Positions 51,315 to 62,215 of a stretch of DNA of 64,000 nucleotides are shown piece after piece. The DNA is from Ascarosepion bandense. Its lineage: Eukaryota; Mollusca; Cephalopoda; Sepiida; Sepiidae. The stretch is taken from assembly GCA_037127315.1 (NCBI GenBank), contig JBBBDQ010000751.1:124001-188000 (forward strand), given 5' to 3'. Positions within the stretch are counted from its first letter, which is position 1. Each line of letters starts with the position of its first letter. Under the pieces are notes generated by a model. That model was not told the DNA's origin, searched no databases, and worked only from the letters and a program-made list of their open reading frames with translations. Made by a program: the position numbers and the translations under genes.

Positions 51315-52575
51315 ATATATAGTGCCACTAATAAAAAAATCCATATGATTTTTATGAGGTGCTAACCTTCAAAGAGCACGTGACAAAATTTGGGCCCAAT
51401 CGGATTATTAGTTTACTGATTACAGTTATTTAAGTGAAGCTACTGTTGCACATTTTCAAAACAATGGAAAAATCTGAATTTCGTGTGTTGATAAAGCATT
51501 GCTTTCTCATGGGAAAAATACTGTTCAAGTAAAGCAATGGCTTGATAAATGTTATTCGGTCTCTACTTCATTGGAAACAATGGTTAAGAGGTGGTATGCT
51601 CACTTTAAACGCAGTCATACAGACACAAATGATGCTGAACGCTCAGGTCACTCAAAATCGGAAGTTGTCCCGGAAAACACCAAAAATATCAACAAACTCG
51701 TTTTGACCGATCGTAAATTGAAGTTACGTGGGAGAGCAGAGTGGTTGAACATATCAGAAAGCAGTCTATTCACCATTTTACAAAAAGAGTTGTCAGTGAG
51801 AAAGCTGTGTTCAAATGGGTGTCGCGTTTACTCACAGTCGATCAAAAACAATAACGTGTCGACGATTCAGAGAGTTGTTTGCAACTGTTTCAACGCTATA
51901 AGAAGGATATTTTGCGTAAATATCTGACAATAGAGAAAACATGGATCCACCACTTCGCTCCAGAATCAAATCAGCAGTCAACTGAGTTGACAGCAGCAGA
52001 GTAAACCGTTTAAAGCGACCAAATACGCAAACATAAGCAGGCAAGGTTTTGACCTCCATATTTTGGACGCGCAAGGTATTTTATTCATTGATTACCTTGA
52101 GAAAGGATAAACCAGCAATAACGAATATTATATAGAATTATTGATGCTTTTGAAGGAAGAAATCGCCATAAAACGGCCCCAAATGAAGACGAAGAAAAAA
52201 TGATCTTTCACCAAAGCAACGCACAATGTCACTGTTCGATCGCAACGATAGCAAAACTACAGGAATTGCATATCGAAATATTTCACCATCCACCCTATTA
52301 TTCAAATATGGCCCCCAGCAGCTACTGGGTGTTTGCAGACCTCAAAAGATTGCTCAAGGGAAATAGAATTGGCTTTAATGAAGAAGTGGTACCAGAAACT
52401 GAGGCGTATTTTGAGGTCAAAGACAAATCATTCTATAAAAAAGGCATCGAATTGTTAGAGAAGCGTTGGAATCAGTGTATCACCCTAAAAGGAGACTATG
52501 TTGATAAATAAAGTCGAATTTTGCCTAAAAGTTGTTGTTTTATTAGTTAGGTCCGAGATTTATGGAGGGATGCGT
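51315..52575 (+). pseudogene. Mariner transposase, near full length but inactivated
   Basis: The left end TAGTGCCACTAATAAAAAAA lies at 51318. The ATG at 51474 starts MEKSEFRVLIKHCFLMGKN. After a one-base shift the frame runs KQWLDKCYSVST, VKRWYAHFKRSHTDTNDAER, RKLKLRGRAEW and FTILQKELSVRKL. Later pieces give TWIHHFAPESNQQSTE, then MIFHQSNAQCHCSIATIAK, PPYYSNMAPSSYWVFADLKR and AYFEVKDKSFYKKGIELLEK, then a stop at 52509. HQDN is changed to HQSN and PSDY to PSSY, so two catalytic Asp residues are lost. Frameshifts and stops occur in the middle. Length matches a 345-residue mariner protein. The right inverted end is not recognisable. Confidence 0.93.
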
Positions 52576-52588
52576 TATATCTACCTAC

Positions 52589-52642
<54 letters not shown>

Positions 52643-52715
52643 GTGCATGTTTCGAAAATTATCTATCTATCTATCTATCTCGTCATGTCTATCTATTTAT
52701 CTATCTATCTATATA
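52576..52715 (+). repeat. (CTAT)n microsatellite
   Basis: CTAT runs occur at 52578-52640, 52664-52681 and 52690-52715. The Tyr/Leu/Ser/Ile frames are artefacts. Confidence 0.95.
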
Positions 52716-53025
52716 TCTCGGTCATATCGATAATTTCATCTATCATCGATTTCTACTTTTCTTTGTTTGTGATGATCTTTGTTTGTAGATGTTATCCTTA
52801 TCGTTGTCGATGCAGTTTATTTGAAATCAAAGAAACCCTTAAGCTTTCCTTTTACTGATTTTGTTTAATAACTGTTACCTTGCATTACAAATTAATACGT
52901 CTGTCTTGTTTTGTGCATATACCCTTTTTCACAGCCATTAATCCATGCATTGATAAAATATGCTCGTAAGAAACCTAAGTATTGTTATAGTGCCCTAACT
53001 ATATTGGAATGAACTCTTCTTCCTT
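52716..53025. other. Unassigned spacer
   Basis: No gene or element was recognised. Confidence 0.5.
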
Positions 53026-53029
53026 CATA

Positions 53030-54655
53030 AATACTAACCTGCGAGACTTCCTTTTTGATCTAATCCAGTCGTTTCTTTCAGATCGGGTAATGAAGGTAAT
53101 ATTAAATGGACATACGTTCAGATATTATCACACAAACGCAGGTGTCCCCTAGGGCTCTACTTTAGGTCTTACGCTTTCTCTGATCTTCATCAACGATCAC
53201 CCTGATGTATTCAAATCCCTAGCAGGCATCTACGCTGACAATACCACCATTTACTCCCGCCTCAAGAAGAAATCTGCCGGGGCTGACAAAGCAAACCTCA
53301 GTGCTGATCTCGAAAAGGACCGACAATCTGTGGTCGACTGGAGTAAAAAATGGCTCGTAAATTTTAATTCTTCGAAAACGAAGCTGCTATCCCTTAACCA
53401 CCATAGACAATAGCTCCTACCCTCATCAGCATAGATCAGGCTAGTCTCCCTGAAAGCACAACACTGCGCCTCCTCGGCTTAATTCTATCAGCCGACCTCG
53501 GCCTAATTCTATCAGCCGACCTCGGCCTAATTCTATCAGCCGACCTCGGCCTAATTCTATCAGTCGACCTCGGCCTAATTCTATCAGCTGACCTCGGCCT
53601 AATTCTATCAGCCGACCTCGGCCAAATTCTATCAGTCGACCTCGGCCAAATTCTATCAGCCGACCTCGGCTTTATTCTATCAGCCGACCTCGGCCTAAAT
53701 CTATCAGCCGACCTCAGCCTTATTCTATCAGTCGACCTCGGCCTAATTCTATCAGTCGACCTCGGCCAAATTCTATCAGCCGACCTAGGCCTAATTCTAT
53801 CAGCCGACCTCGGCCTAATTCTATCAGCCGACCTCGGCCAAATTCTATCAGCCGACCTCGGCCTAATTCTATCAGCCGACCTCGGCCTAATTCTATCAGC
53901 CGACTACATTGAATCCATATCTAAATCTTCTGCTAGGAAGGTCGGTTCACTATGTAGGGCCAGGAAGTTTTTCTTGTCTGAATCCATCTTGCACATGTAT
54001 AAATCTACCATCTGCCCGTGCATTGAATACTGATGTCACGTCTGGGCGGGTGTCCCTGCTATTTATCTGGGGCTTCTTGACAAAATCTAACGGAGAATTT
54101 GCAATGTAATTGATCCCGACCTGGTAGCTAAACTCCAGTCACTTTCTCACCGACGTAATATGGCTTCCCTCTGTCTGTTCTACAAATGCTTTCACGGCTA
54201 TCTGCTTCGATGAGCTTAGCTCTCTGGTGCCTCCTCTGCATGAATTTACTCGAGCAACTAGACTAGAGACGAGGTCTCACCCTTTTACAGTGGAACTGAT
54301 CAAATGTAACCGCAACTATCTACTCTCTCAGTTTCTTTTCTCGCACTTCCCGCCTGCAAAATTCCTCTCCGAATACCTGCTTCCCTGACAGATACAGTCT
54401 CCAAGAATTTCAATGCAATATCATTTGCCATCTCTTATCTCCTTGACTCACATCCTTTCACTGACAACCTCTGTATCATGTTCTTCTCCCTTTCCACTCT
54501 ACTCTCATGCAGCTCTCTTCACACCAGTGTTCTCACCCTTCTCGTATCCCTTCGCTGACAACCTCTATAACTTGTTCCTCTTTCTCATCACTCACCTCTT
54601 ATGTAACCCCCTACGCACCAGTGGCAGTACTGTCTTGCTTGGGGTGAATTTATTA
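53030..54655 (+). pseudogene. CR1-like LINE reverse transcriptase with 18-fold motif expansion
   Basis: From 53034 it encodes TNLRDFLFDLIQSFLSDRVM and KVILNGHTF. The GVPQGS motif appears with Gln changed to a stop (GVP*GSTLG). IFINDHPD is followed by IYADNTTIYSRLKK, so the catalytic YADD is YADN. Then come DRQSVVDWSKKWLVNFNSSK and, after a stop and shift, TTLRLLG followed by 18 copies of the 8-residue unit LILSADLG (53473-53904). The protein resumes DYIESISKSSARKVGSLCRA, LHMYKSTICPCIEY and stop. The C-terminal part, 3' UTR and tail (GTCTTGCTTGGGGTGAATTTA) end near 54655. It is inactive as an enzyme. Confidence 0.92.
53473..53904 (+). repeat. 24-bp minisatellite, 18 exact-length units
   Basis: The unit is CTCGGCCTAATTCTATCAGC plus CGAC. 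All 18 units are exactly 24 bp (432 bp total), and variants are substitutions only (GCCAAA, AGTCGAC, GCTTTA). The array keeps the reading frame of the surrounding reverse-transcriptase gene. Confidence 0.97.
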
Positions 54656-54830
54656 TAAAAACATATTAAGGAACTTGTGCCTTTCGAAGTATCCAAGCTT
54701 CGCTTCTTTTATCTTGAGAAAATTGCCTTTAAGAAGAGAGAGCTTAATCACGAAAGACCACAAAAGAAGAAACAATTTTTAATTACTCTATTTAAGAAAA
54801 GCACAGATCTCCATGAGAATTTTCAAAGAC
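54575..54830 (+). mobile_element. CR1-like tail with extended 3' sequence (E-tail), copy 2
   Basis: After the CR1-like tail at 54645 comes ATATTAAGGAACTTGTGCC and a frame FEVSKLRFFYLEKIAFKKRE, then LNHERPQKKKQFLITLFKKS. This matches copy 1 at 47220-47395. Protein-level similarity with base changes suggests that this stretch once coded for protein. I do not know the protein. Confidence 0.65.
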
Positions 54831-54950
54831 TATATCTGCTAACTTTATTTCTGTTCTGTGACCAGTAACGGTTAGCGATTATCCTATTGTCAATTAGTTC
54901 TGTCCGAATGGATCGATTGTCAGAAGCAGTCAGCGGGAAACCATAAAATG
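54831..54950 (+). repeat. Unclassified repeat U3, copy 2
   Basis: It matches 50598-50745 (TATATCTGCTAACTTTATTT, GCGATTATCCTATTGT, TGGATCGATTGTCAGAAGC). It directly follows the E-tail. Confidence 0.6.
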
Positions 54951-55915
54951 AGTTATCTGAAAACCAATATGACAAGTGATAATAAAATTCCGGGTTGCAA
55001 CGAGAAGCGAAGCAAATGTAAATAAAAAAAAAAAGAGTTTTTTGTTACAGTAGTTAGTAGTATAATGCATTCAAATTTTAAAGAGAACAGAGTCTACAAA
55101 GAAAGTCGTGATGTCATACAACACCGCTCATTCTGGATCTCGACGAACAACGATCGTCTTGTTAAACAACGAGGAACAAGTCACGTGTATATAAAAATAT
55201 AAACTTATATTTTTCTTCTTCGTCTTGACGGTAGTGTGGAGTAGGAGAGTAGCCGGGGAAATTCACACACACACAGGAGTTTTCAGGGAGTCCTCTGTTC
55301 TCTCTCTGTCTCTTTCTCTCTCTCTCTTTCTCTCCCTTTCTCTCTCTCTCTCTCTTTCTGTGTTTTTGTGTGTGTGTGTATGTGTGTGTGTGTGTTCTCT
55401 TCTCTTCTACTCTGTCTTTTGTTTATTCGGCCAGAAACCTCATACTTATAAAACCAAAAATTCCTTAAACATTTATGCTTTTTCGGGTTGTCACTTAATT
55501 GACGTCAATCATATCTTTGTCGATTATTGCCTTTCAAGATTTTGTTGTCGCTTGTGAGTTCTGCCTTTGATGTCAATCATATCTTTGTCGGCTGTTGTCT
55601 ATGTTTCTGTCATTTGATGTTGTGCCCCGTCGCCACCATCCACGGCCGGAATATATTTTTGTCAATCATAGTTTTGCCAGGTCCAGATAATATATTACAG
55701 AGAGCTAGGACATTTACGACATATACTAAAGAAAGAAAGCTTGGATAATTTAACACTCAGAAGGCACATTTAAAAGCACAGAAATCAGCAGAGAGAGAAG
55801 GTAAAAAAATCATGGGGCAAGGAGTAGCAACGAGAAGCAAAGAAAATATAACTAAACAGGAAAAGTTGTATGTCAAAATATATCTACGCTTGCTATTCCG
55901 TTTCTCTTGAATAGT
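54951..55915. other. Region without recognised gene
   Basis: It contains a block at 55195-55260 related to 4720-4780, a (CT)n/(GT)n tract at 55297-55395, and a duplicated phrase GTCAATCATATCTTTGTCG (55505 and 55571). No gene was identified. Confidence 0.5.
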
Positions 55916-55929
55916 CTTGTAAAATCTGT

Positions 55930-56065
55930 AAATTTGGACTGTTATGCGATATCTTTCCTATAGGGCAGCGAATGCTGGACGATCTTCAAAAAATAACGTA
56001 GAGATTCGACGCAACAGAAATGTGATTTTACAGAAAGAAGCTGAGGTTCCCTAAAAAGTTGAAAT
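55930..56065 (+). pseudogene. RTE-like LINE fragment (thumb region)
   Basis: It encodes LDCYAISFL, then SECWTIFKK-like residues and RFDATEM-F-FTERS in broken frames, equivalent to RVLDCYVMSVLQYGSECWTI and EAAEIWFYRRM of the copy at 11345. Heavily mutated. Confidence 0.6.
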
Positions 56066-56089
56066 GAACTTTGAAAAATGTTCTCTTTA

Positions 56090-56600
56090 TTTGAGAATGA
56101 TTATTCGTAATTTTGAAAAGTCGGTCAATAAAATTTATATATATATATATATTGATTGTTTAATACTTAGTTTTTGGTCCTAATAGGGTTAGACCAGTAC
56201 ACATTTGTATTGAAAAGTGTTCTATACAATTATATTGAAGAACTTTTGAATATTTTTCATTTTTAAACGAATTATTTCGCTACCTTGGTTTCTACTATGA
56301 TTGGTGTCTTCAGGCGATTTTAATAACTGATTTTACCGTTTTTTAACATTTTTCATTCTAAGAACGCTCTTGTAACAGTGTTTTATTTGAACGTTCACCT
56401 AGCATAGAATTTATGAATGCGCATTGCTTAAATTCAAACGAATTATGACGTTTTCATCCATGTTTGTATGAACCTAATAGGTATTTCTTAGAGTGGATGC
56501 ATTTCGACATAATTTCTGTTCTTTCATTTAACAGTTCGTCTTTATTTGTGTATGTCATAATCTCTAATTTTTCTTCTTGGCACAGTCTACATATTTGTCC
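56090..56600 (-). other. 3' flank of the Penelope-like gene
   Basis: This AT-rich sequence lies downstream of the Penelope-like stop codon. A phrase CCTGAAGACACCAATCATAG (minus strand, about 56315) resembles terminal-repeat text of such elements, but no complete hammerhead can be drawn. (TA)n at 56137-56152. Confidence 0.35.
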
Positions 56601-56606
56601 ACCGTT

Positions 56607-57651
56607 TTACGGCTTGGCTGTTTTTACAATGCTCCACGTTACGTGTGGATCTTTTTCGTATTTTGATTTCAATTTCCAGACGTGTTTAGCCAATTTTGTA
56701 TTGATTTTTAATTTTTCTATTTTAAATGTAGATCTGTGGTTGAACCACCTGGTCTTAAAAGTGTCGTTGGTTGAGCCCAAATATATTTTGTTTTGGTCAT
56801 CTGGGTCATGTACCTCTGCCTTATAAATTATTTCTTTTGTGTTGCAGAGACCTTGAAGTGGACATTTATTTTTGTCCCTGTAATTGCATTCTTTGTTGGT
56901 GGTTTTGTTTTGTTCGATGGTATTTAAGTTTCTGGCGTTTTGTTTTTTTATGAAACTATCTAAATTATTAGTGCAACTATAACTTAGTTTGATTGTGTTT
57001 CTGTTGAAAATTTTGTTTAATTTTAATTCTTTTGGAAAGTGCTTATCTATTAGTTTAAAAAATATATGTCCTATTTTGGTTTTTACTTCTAAATTAAATG
57101 GTGGGTTGAACCAGATAATGTTTCGTTTTCTATTGTTGTTTCCGATTTGTATGTTTGGTTGAAAATTATATTGTAAAATGTTTTTATGGCCAGAATTTTT
57201 TAGTGCATCCTCATATATATTTTTATTTTCATTAAATATTGATTTGTTTGATGAATTACTAGATTGTCTGTGTTCTATGCCTTTGTAAATGTGTTTAATT
57301 ATATTATTTGGATGATTAGACTTTGTATTTATGTATGATAACTTAGTGTTTGTTTTCATGTATGGCGAAATATTTCCCGTTTGTAAATTAAGTTCTGCAT
57401 CTAAATATTGTACCACTTTATTATTTGTGTCCACTGTAATATCAAAATCTAGTTCTTTGAATAATTTAAAAAGCTGTTTCCTTATTTTATCATTCATTCT
57501 TTTGTTGTCTGGTGCTAGTATTAATCCGTCATCTCTGTATAATCCGTTATCTCTGTATAATCCGTCATCTCTATATAATCCTTTGTTGTCAATGTGGATT
57601 ATTTTGTTTATTTTGTTTAAAATGTATATTCCCATCAACCGCAAAGATTAA
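56607..57651 (-). pseudogene. Penelope-like element: reverse transcriptase C-half plus GIY-YIG endonuclease
   Basis: This is an open frame of 345 codons, the longest in the window. Residues 1-20 (LMGIYILNKINK) lead into the catalytic motif, present three times: GLYRDD, GLYRDN, GLYRDD (residues 22-39). Then come the thumb (VVQYLDAELNLQ, KLSYINTKSNHP, IIWFNPPFNLEVKTKIG, FKLIDKHFPK, KLSYSCTNNL), a zinc-finger-like block (CNYRDKNKCPLQGLC, about 260-275), and the GIY-YIG domain (IYKAEV; YLGST at 288; FKTRWFNH). The expected catalytic Glu of TELxK appears as Lys (TKLAK). The fingers and motifs A/B are missing. It joins an inverted LINE copy at about 57650. The intact length suggests recent loss. 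Confidence 0.9.
57523..57576 (-). repeat. Three 18-bp repeats encoding the YRDD catalytic motif
   Basis: The units 57523-57540, 57541-57558 and 57559-57576 differ by one or two bases. Each encodes GLYRD(D/N) in frame. Families normally have a single YRDDG. Confidence 0.95.
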
Positions 57652-57654
57652 CAC

Positions 57655-58017
57655 TCACAAGTCAGACTCTCTACTGAATCGGACTATATCTTTGTTTTGG
57701 GGGTTGGTTCGGTCCAACTAACATCATGATTTCTGTTTGTATTTTTTTGTTTTGTTTTGTTTTTGGAATTTATCTTATGTCCCTCCCCACATATTATTTT
57801 CATGATTTATTTTTAAATATATTTTTGTACTTATTGTTCACAGTAAAATTTTTATGCTCATTTCGTTTTTTTTAGGTCCCTGGTACGTTTGAGGTATTTT
57901 GGTATATGAAGGATAGAATGCTGATGGACAAGTTCTTGTGGTGAATGAGAAAATTGTAAAGTATGTTAGAGTCGTGAGTCGGATTAGCTAGGTACAGGAT
58001 AGGTACTGAAGACCAAC
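57655..58017 (+). mobile_element. I/Nimb-like LINE 3' UTR, inverted partner of 60420-60835
   Basis: The sequence from TTAACACTCAC to GTACTGAAGACCAACCT is the reverse complement of 60835-60425, with small indels. Both copies break at the same internal point (AAAGATTAACACTC). It abuts the Penelope-like gene. Confidence 0.8.
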
Positions 58018-58019
58018 CT

Positions 58020-58205
58020 CGAGCCTGGTCAGTATCTAGTTGGATGAACGCTTGAGTGCTGTAAGATTGGATTTACGGAATTTATTATGGGCTTACGGTC
58101 AGATCTCGTTGAAATATTGGTACGATGACTGAAGTTAAGCAATGGTTAGTATTTAGATGGGTGACCGCTTAGAAATACTAGGCGCTGTAAGTTTGGATAT
58201 ACGGG
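58020..58205 (+). mobile_element. Degenerate 5S-derived sequence, one and a half units
   Basis: 58095-58198 reads GGGCTTACGGTCAGATCTCG, TGAAGTTAAGCAATGG, TTAGATGGGTGACCGCTTAG and CTAGGCGCTGTAAG, a decayed 5S. A second 5S 3' half (GCCTGGTCAGTATCTAGTTG..., GTGCTGTAAG) lies at 58021-58067. It is probably a remnant of the 5S-SINE family in tandem. Confidence 0.75.
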
Positions 58206-58374
58206 TGGTGTAATATATAACGGCTCGCAATTAATAAGGCTTGTATCATTGAATGATTATTATCTAAAAAAAAAACATTCTTATAGTTTAAAAAAATTGT
58301 TCGGCTTTAAATAATCTGCAATAGTTAATAACCTGTACAAAACAAACCAATCGAAGTTTGTTTTACTAATTTCT

Positions 58375-58635
58375 ACAGAAGTTTCTGTATTTTTCTTTAC
58401 GTGTCTGCTATCAACACTGTGTCATTAGCATATATTATGTCGTTAAGATTGTGGCCGCCAATAATGAATCCTTGTAGGACCTCTAATTCTCTCAGAACCG
58501 CCACCCAGTTTAAGTAGTCGGAAGCCCGAACAGGTATTTCGAGGCCATCTTCAGAAGATGATGACGTCTTTCTTTTATGTGCCGTGTCTCTTCAGTAATT
58601 AGGCGATCATGAAACCTTCCACATTTTTCTATCAC
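58375..58635 (-). pseudogene. RTE-like LINE fragments
   Basis: 58482-58380 on the minus strand gives the GFIIGGHNLNDIIYANDT-like block, with YADD changed. 58630-58570 is a separate antisense 3' end (TTATGTGCCGTGTCTCTTC). Confidence 0.65.
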
Positions 58636-58751
58636 TTGTAGTTTTTAGAAAAAAATTGCGTAAATCAACTTTAGTGAAATATTTTATAAGACTTGTTTTG
58701 TGTTGAATATGAAACAATTAGGGCATTGGAGTAAAATGTAATCTGGACTAT

Positions 58752-59215
58752 GAGAGATTCTTCTTTTATGTGTAGTGTTCCTTTAGGGTGTAGGCGATCA
58801 TGGCCCTCCACATCTCTCTACGCCTTGTAGCTTTGAACACCCCTTTTCTTACTCCTGCCAAACCCTCCATTTGTTCAAGCCAATCAAGTATGTCATGCGT
58901 TGCTTTTCTCTGTCTCTCTTTCCCTCTATTCTGTGAGTATCAGATTCTCCAAACCCTCCTTCCTCATTACCTCTTCCAGAAACTTCAGCTGTCTTTTCCT
59001 GATATCAAACATAAGTTTCCTTTCCGTTTCTATCCTCTCCAAAATCTCTTCGTTGCTCACATGTTCGGTCTATAGTATCCTCAGCATCTTTCTGTAGAAC
59101 CACATTTCGGTTGCTTCGAATCGCTCCTTCATCTTTGTTGAGATTGTCCAGCATTTGCTGCCATATTGAAGGAGAGACATTACAATAACAATTCAGTAAT
59201 ATTTTCTTTGTTTTA
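58752..59215 (-). pseudogene. RTE-like LINE 3' third
   Basis: The minus-strand frames correspond to QYGSKCWTISTKMKER, EATEMWFYRKML, VSNEEILERIETERKLMFDI, RKRQLKFLEEVMRKEGLEN and the C-terminus MIAYTLKEHYT, with several shifts. The tail lies at about 58755. Confidence 0.85.
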
Positions 59216-59254
59216 AGTAAATGTACCTGTCTCTCACTACTTTGCTTAGCTTTT

Positions 59255-59738
59255 CAAATTCATCCCTCTATAAATACTTTCATGGCTTCTGCTCGGACGA
59301 ACTTAAGTCACTGATGCCTCCTCAACAGGTGTTTACTCGTGCAACCAGACTGGCAACTGGGTCCCACCCATTCACAGTCAGGTTAGCCAAATGCAGACGA
59401 CAATTCTACTCCTGCAGCTTCCTCTCTCGCACTTCCCGCCTATGGAACTCGCTCCCGTATTCTTGCTTTCCTGACGGCTACAACCTCCAGAAATTTAAAT
59501 GCAAAGTCAATACTCATCTATTAACCACTGGACTCTAGCTCTCTCCCCTCCCCTGTATAACCTTCCCTTTCTCTCCACCTATGTATCTGTCATCGCACCT
59601 GCTTTCTCAGCTTTCTATTGCTCCTTTCTAACTAGTTTGTACTCTTCACTCTTTTCTAATTAATCTTTTTACATTTATGTAACCTCCTGCACATCAGTGG
59701 CGTTTCCGCCTTGCTCGGGGTGAAATGATTAAAAAAAA
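59255..59738 (+). pseudogene. CR1-like LINE 3' end
   Basis: One frame encodes LYKYFHGFCSDELKSLMPPQ, QVFTRATRLATGSHPFTVRL and SRTSRLWNSLPYSCFPDGYN, and ends THLLTTGL, stop at about 59538. The 3' UTR and tail CCGCCTTGCTCGGGGTGAAATGATTAAAAAAAA follow. It closely matches the copies in the satellite (40884, 42070), so it is the youngest CR1-like subfamily here. Confidence 0.93.
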
Positions 59739-60029
59739 ATACCAATAGCTTCGTATCTCAGTCTCGCAATTTTCGCGCTCTTTTCCGAATAAATCAAGCT
59801 TACCTAGCAGTACGAATAATTATTTCTTCATTTTCATTATTTTTATTTAGTTATTTTTATTTTGTTGCTTCCAGTTCGTTCTCGTAATTCACAATTCCGC
59901 TCTTCAGTCAGAACTGGTTCATAGCAATTACGTCAGGAATAGGAAAATATCAGTTCCTCTTTACAGTTTCAAATCTTTTCAGCTGACTCCCTTGTTGGAA
60001 TTTTTTTGATACCTTTGTATACTGGTGAG

Positions 60030-60348
60030 CCAGCAATGGGCTGACTCATTTTATAGTTCACCAATAGAAGGGTTAACCAATCAGAAGGCTCAAAATATTC
60101 AATGCAACGTTGTTGTGGATTAGTTTTCGCACTGAAAGTTATAATCGTGCAATGTTGGTTGCTAATCGACTTAACGCACTCAAAATGTTAGGAACTTGGT
60201 AATCTTCCACTGTAAGCTGACTCCTTAGTATTCGGCTAACTGTCGACTAATGTCAACTGCCTTAGTAGCTCTACTGAAATCCAATAGAACTCTAAAGAAC
60301 TCTCTAGAACTCCTAAGAACTTCTTTGAACTTCCCAAGAACTTCTCAT
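60030..60348 (-). repeat. R1 repeat with promoter-like end
   Basis: On the minus strand the GAACTTCT block and the TTAGTCGACAGTTAGCCG region are followed (60107-60033) by ATTGGTTAACCC...ATTGGTGAACTATAAAATG, that is two CCAAT boxes and a TATA box. It is the most complete R1 copy. Confidence 0.65.
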
Positions 60349-60349
60349 T

Positions 60350-60840
60350 ATTTATTGTATATAATACAATTGTGGCACAAGGCTGGTTTGGGGGAGGGGG
60401 TTAAAACACTCAGGTTGGTCTTCAGTACCTATCCTGTACCTAGCTAATCCGACTCACGACCCAAACATACTTTACAATTTTCTCATCCACCACAAGAACT
60501 TGTCCCTCAGCATTCTGTCCTTTATATACCAAAATACCTCAAACGTACCAGGGACCTAAAAGAAAACAACAACAAAAAAAAAAAACAAACAAACAAGAAA
60601 AACAAAAAACAAATGAGCATAAAAATTTTATTGTGAACAATAAGTACAAAAATATATTTAAAAATAAATCATGAAAATAATATGTGGGGAGGGACATAAG
60701 ATAAATTCCAAAAACAAAACAAAAACAAAAAAATACAAACAGAAATCATGATGTTAGTTGTGCCAAACCAACCCACAAAACAAAGATATAATCCGATTCA
60801 GTATAGTGTCTGACTCGTGAGTGTTAATCTTTGACGTTGT
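60350..60840 (-). mobile_element. I/Nimb-like LINE 3' UTR, inserted in R1
   Basis: It ends with GCCTTGTGCCACAATTGTAT and AATAAATAATG on the minus strand, like the LINE at 985-2001. The body is the reverse complement of 57655-58017. It contains an A-rich stretch (60575-60600). Confidence 0.8.
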
Positions 60841-61730
60841 TTCGTTGAACAGATTAAGTACTACGCAGTATTCTATATTCATAAACTATGGTGGACATGA
60901 TCAACATGATTGGCCAATCTCGAGTTAAAGCCTTACGGCCAATCCATTCATTTCAGACAGAAAGACGAGCAATTATTCCCAGTCTAAAGAGAGTTGACCC
61001 CTCACTTCAACAACTGAAGACAGGTCAGAGTAAGCACTGGTTTACTGTAAAAACTAAACAAAGGAAAGGTTTTCTGGATAAGGCGTCCTAGAAAATTACG
61101 ACCTTGGACCCTTTGCAGTATCACGTTAGTAGAACTTCCTCTGAACTTAAAAAGTGAGTAATTGTCTTATCAAATGAGGCTGAGTTTCGAATAAATCCCA
61201 AAAATATCCTGAGTTGGAGTGTTGTTTTATTTTGTTGTAATGCTATGCGAGTCAAGTTTCGCCCACGTATGAACATTTACTTCCTTTGTGTAACACGATC
61301 GTATAAGATTATTAATAGCCAACTGGACAATCCGTGACACGAACAGCATATTAAAAAACTGCTGGTCTTTATAGCATAGAATAAACTCATGCAAATAAAT
61401 AAACAAGCAAAAACGTTGCAATAACAGAAAGAAAGAAATTATGTACACGGAAAAAAATAACCTCTGTTCGTTTTACACGTACATATTGCACACCAGAACG
61501 GAAAGGGATTGCTCAACGCCGAAGATTGAACAATGCCGACTCAACACGACTGACGGACCACCGGGGCAATTTATCAAAGATTAAAACCTTAATTACTGAA
61601 TTAATGAACTTTATAAATTATTTTTGATAAAGTAAAACGTAACGATATTTGAAGAAAGGTATTCACTAATTAAAAATATTTACTATTTATCTTTAATAAT
61701 TTACTATTATTTGGTTATTGCTGTGGAGTT
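60841..61730. other. Region without recognised gene
   Basis: A 67-codon plus-strand frame (60888-61091, MVDMINMIGQSRVKALRPIH...) has normal composition but no family I recognise. No other features are seen. Confidence 0.4.
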
Positions 61731-61997
61731 GTGGCAAACCTTCGATGCAACGTTGTAGTGACCGGTTTGTGCCGGAAGTAAGACACGGAACAAGAAGGTA
61801 AGTTCAAAACAGTGTATTAGTATAACAAGAAGCAAGATATTCACAGGAAGTGTTAATAATAAGTAATATAGAAATATATAAGTCTGAAGGTATTATTACG
61901 CTGCCTGACTAGTAGCTGTCGTTAACTGCTGTACTCGACTGCTCGTAACAGCTCGTAACTGCTTCTCTTTAACTGCTCTCTAGGAGTCACGCAGGTA

Positions 61998-62002
<5 letters not shown>

Positions 62003-62056
<54 letters not shown>
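62003..62056. repeat. (TA)n microsatellite, left border of insert
   Basis: This is a TA run of about 54 bp. The matching run at 62545-62590 closes the insert. Confidence 0.95.
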
Positions 62057-62058
<2 letters not shown>

Positions 62059-62159
62059 CGTGATGATCCACGTATACTGTCTTAATATGTATAGGAAAAA
62101 CTACTAAAAAGTTGTAAGTTTAAAAATGTATTTTTCTGACAGTATTTATTTATTTCTAT

Positions 62160-62215
62160 TATTATATTTGATATTTCAGACCGTCCTCGGCCTTTCATCA
62201 GAAACAAATGATTTT
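62160..62215 (-). ncRNA. Hammerhead-like motif (minimal stem III)
   Basis: The minus strand has UUUGUUU, CUGAUGA, then stem II AGGCC/GGUCU after one extra A, then GAAAU and AUC. The 3' flank AAAUAUA can pair with UUUGUUU as stem I. Stem III is minimal, as in Penelope-associated hammerheads. The extra A is shared with the motif at 9186. Confidence 0.45.

Noticed and set aside
52498..52858. Leu/Tyr/Ser-repeat proteins
   Set aside because: They are translations of the (CTAT)n microsatellite.
56290..56340. Hammerhead at the 3' flank of the Penelope-like gene
   Set aside because: CUGAAGA and GAAAC are present on the minus strand, but no acceptable stem II or cleavage triplet could be drawn.
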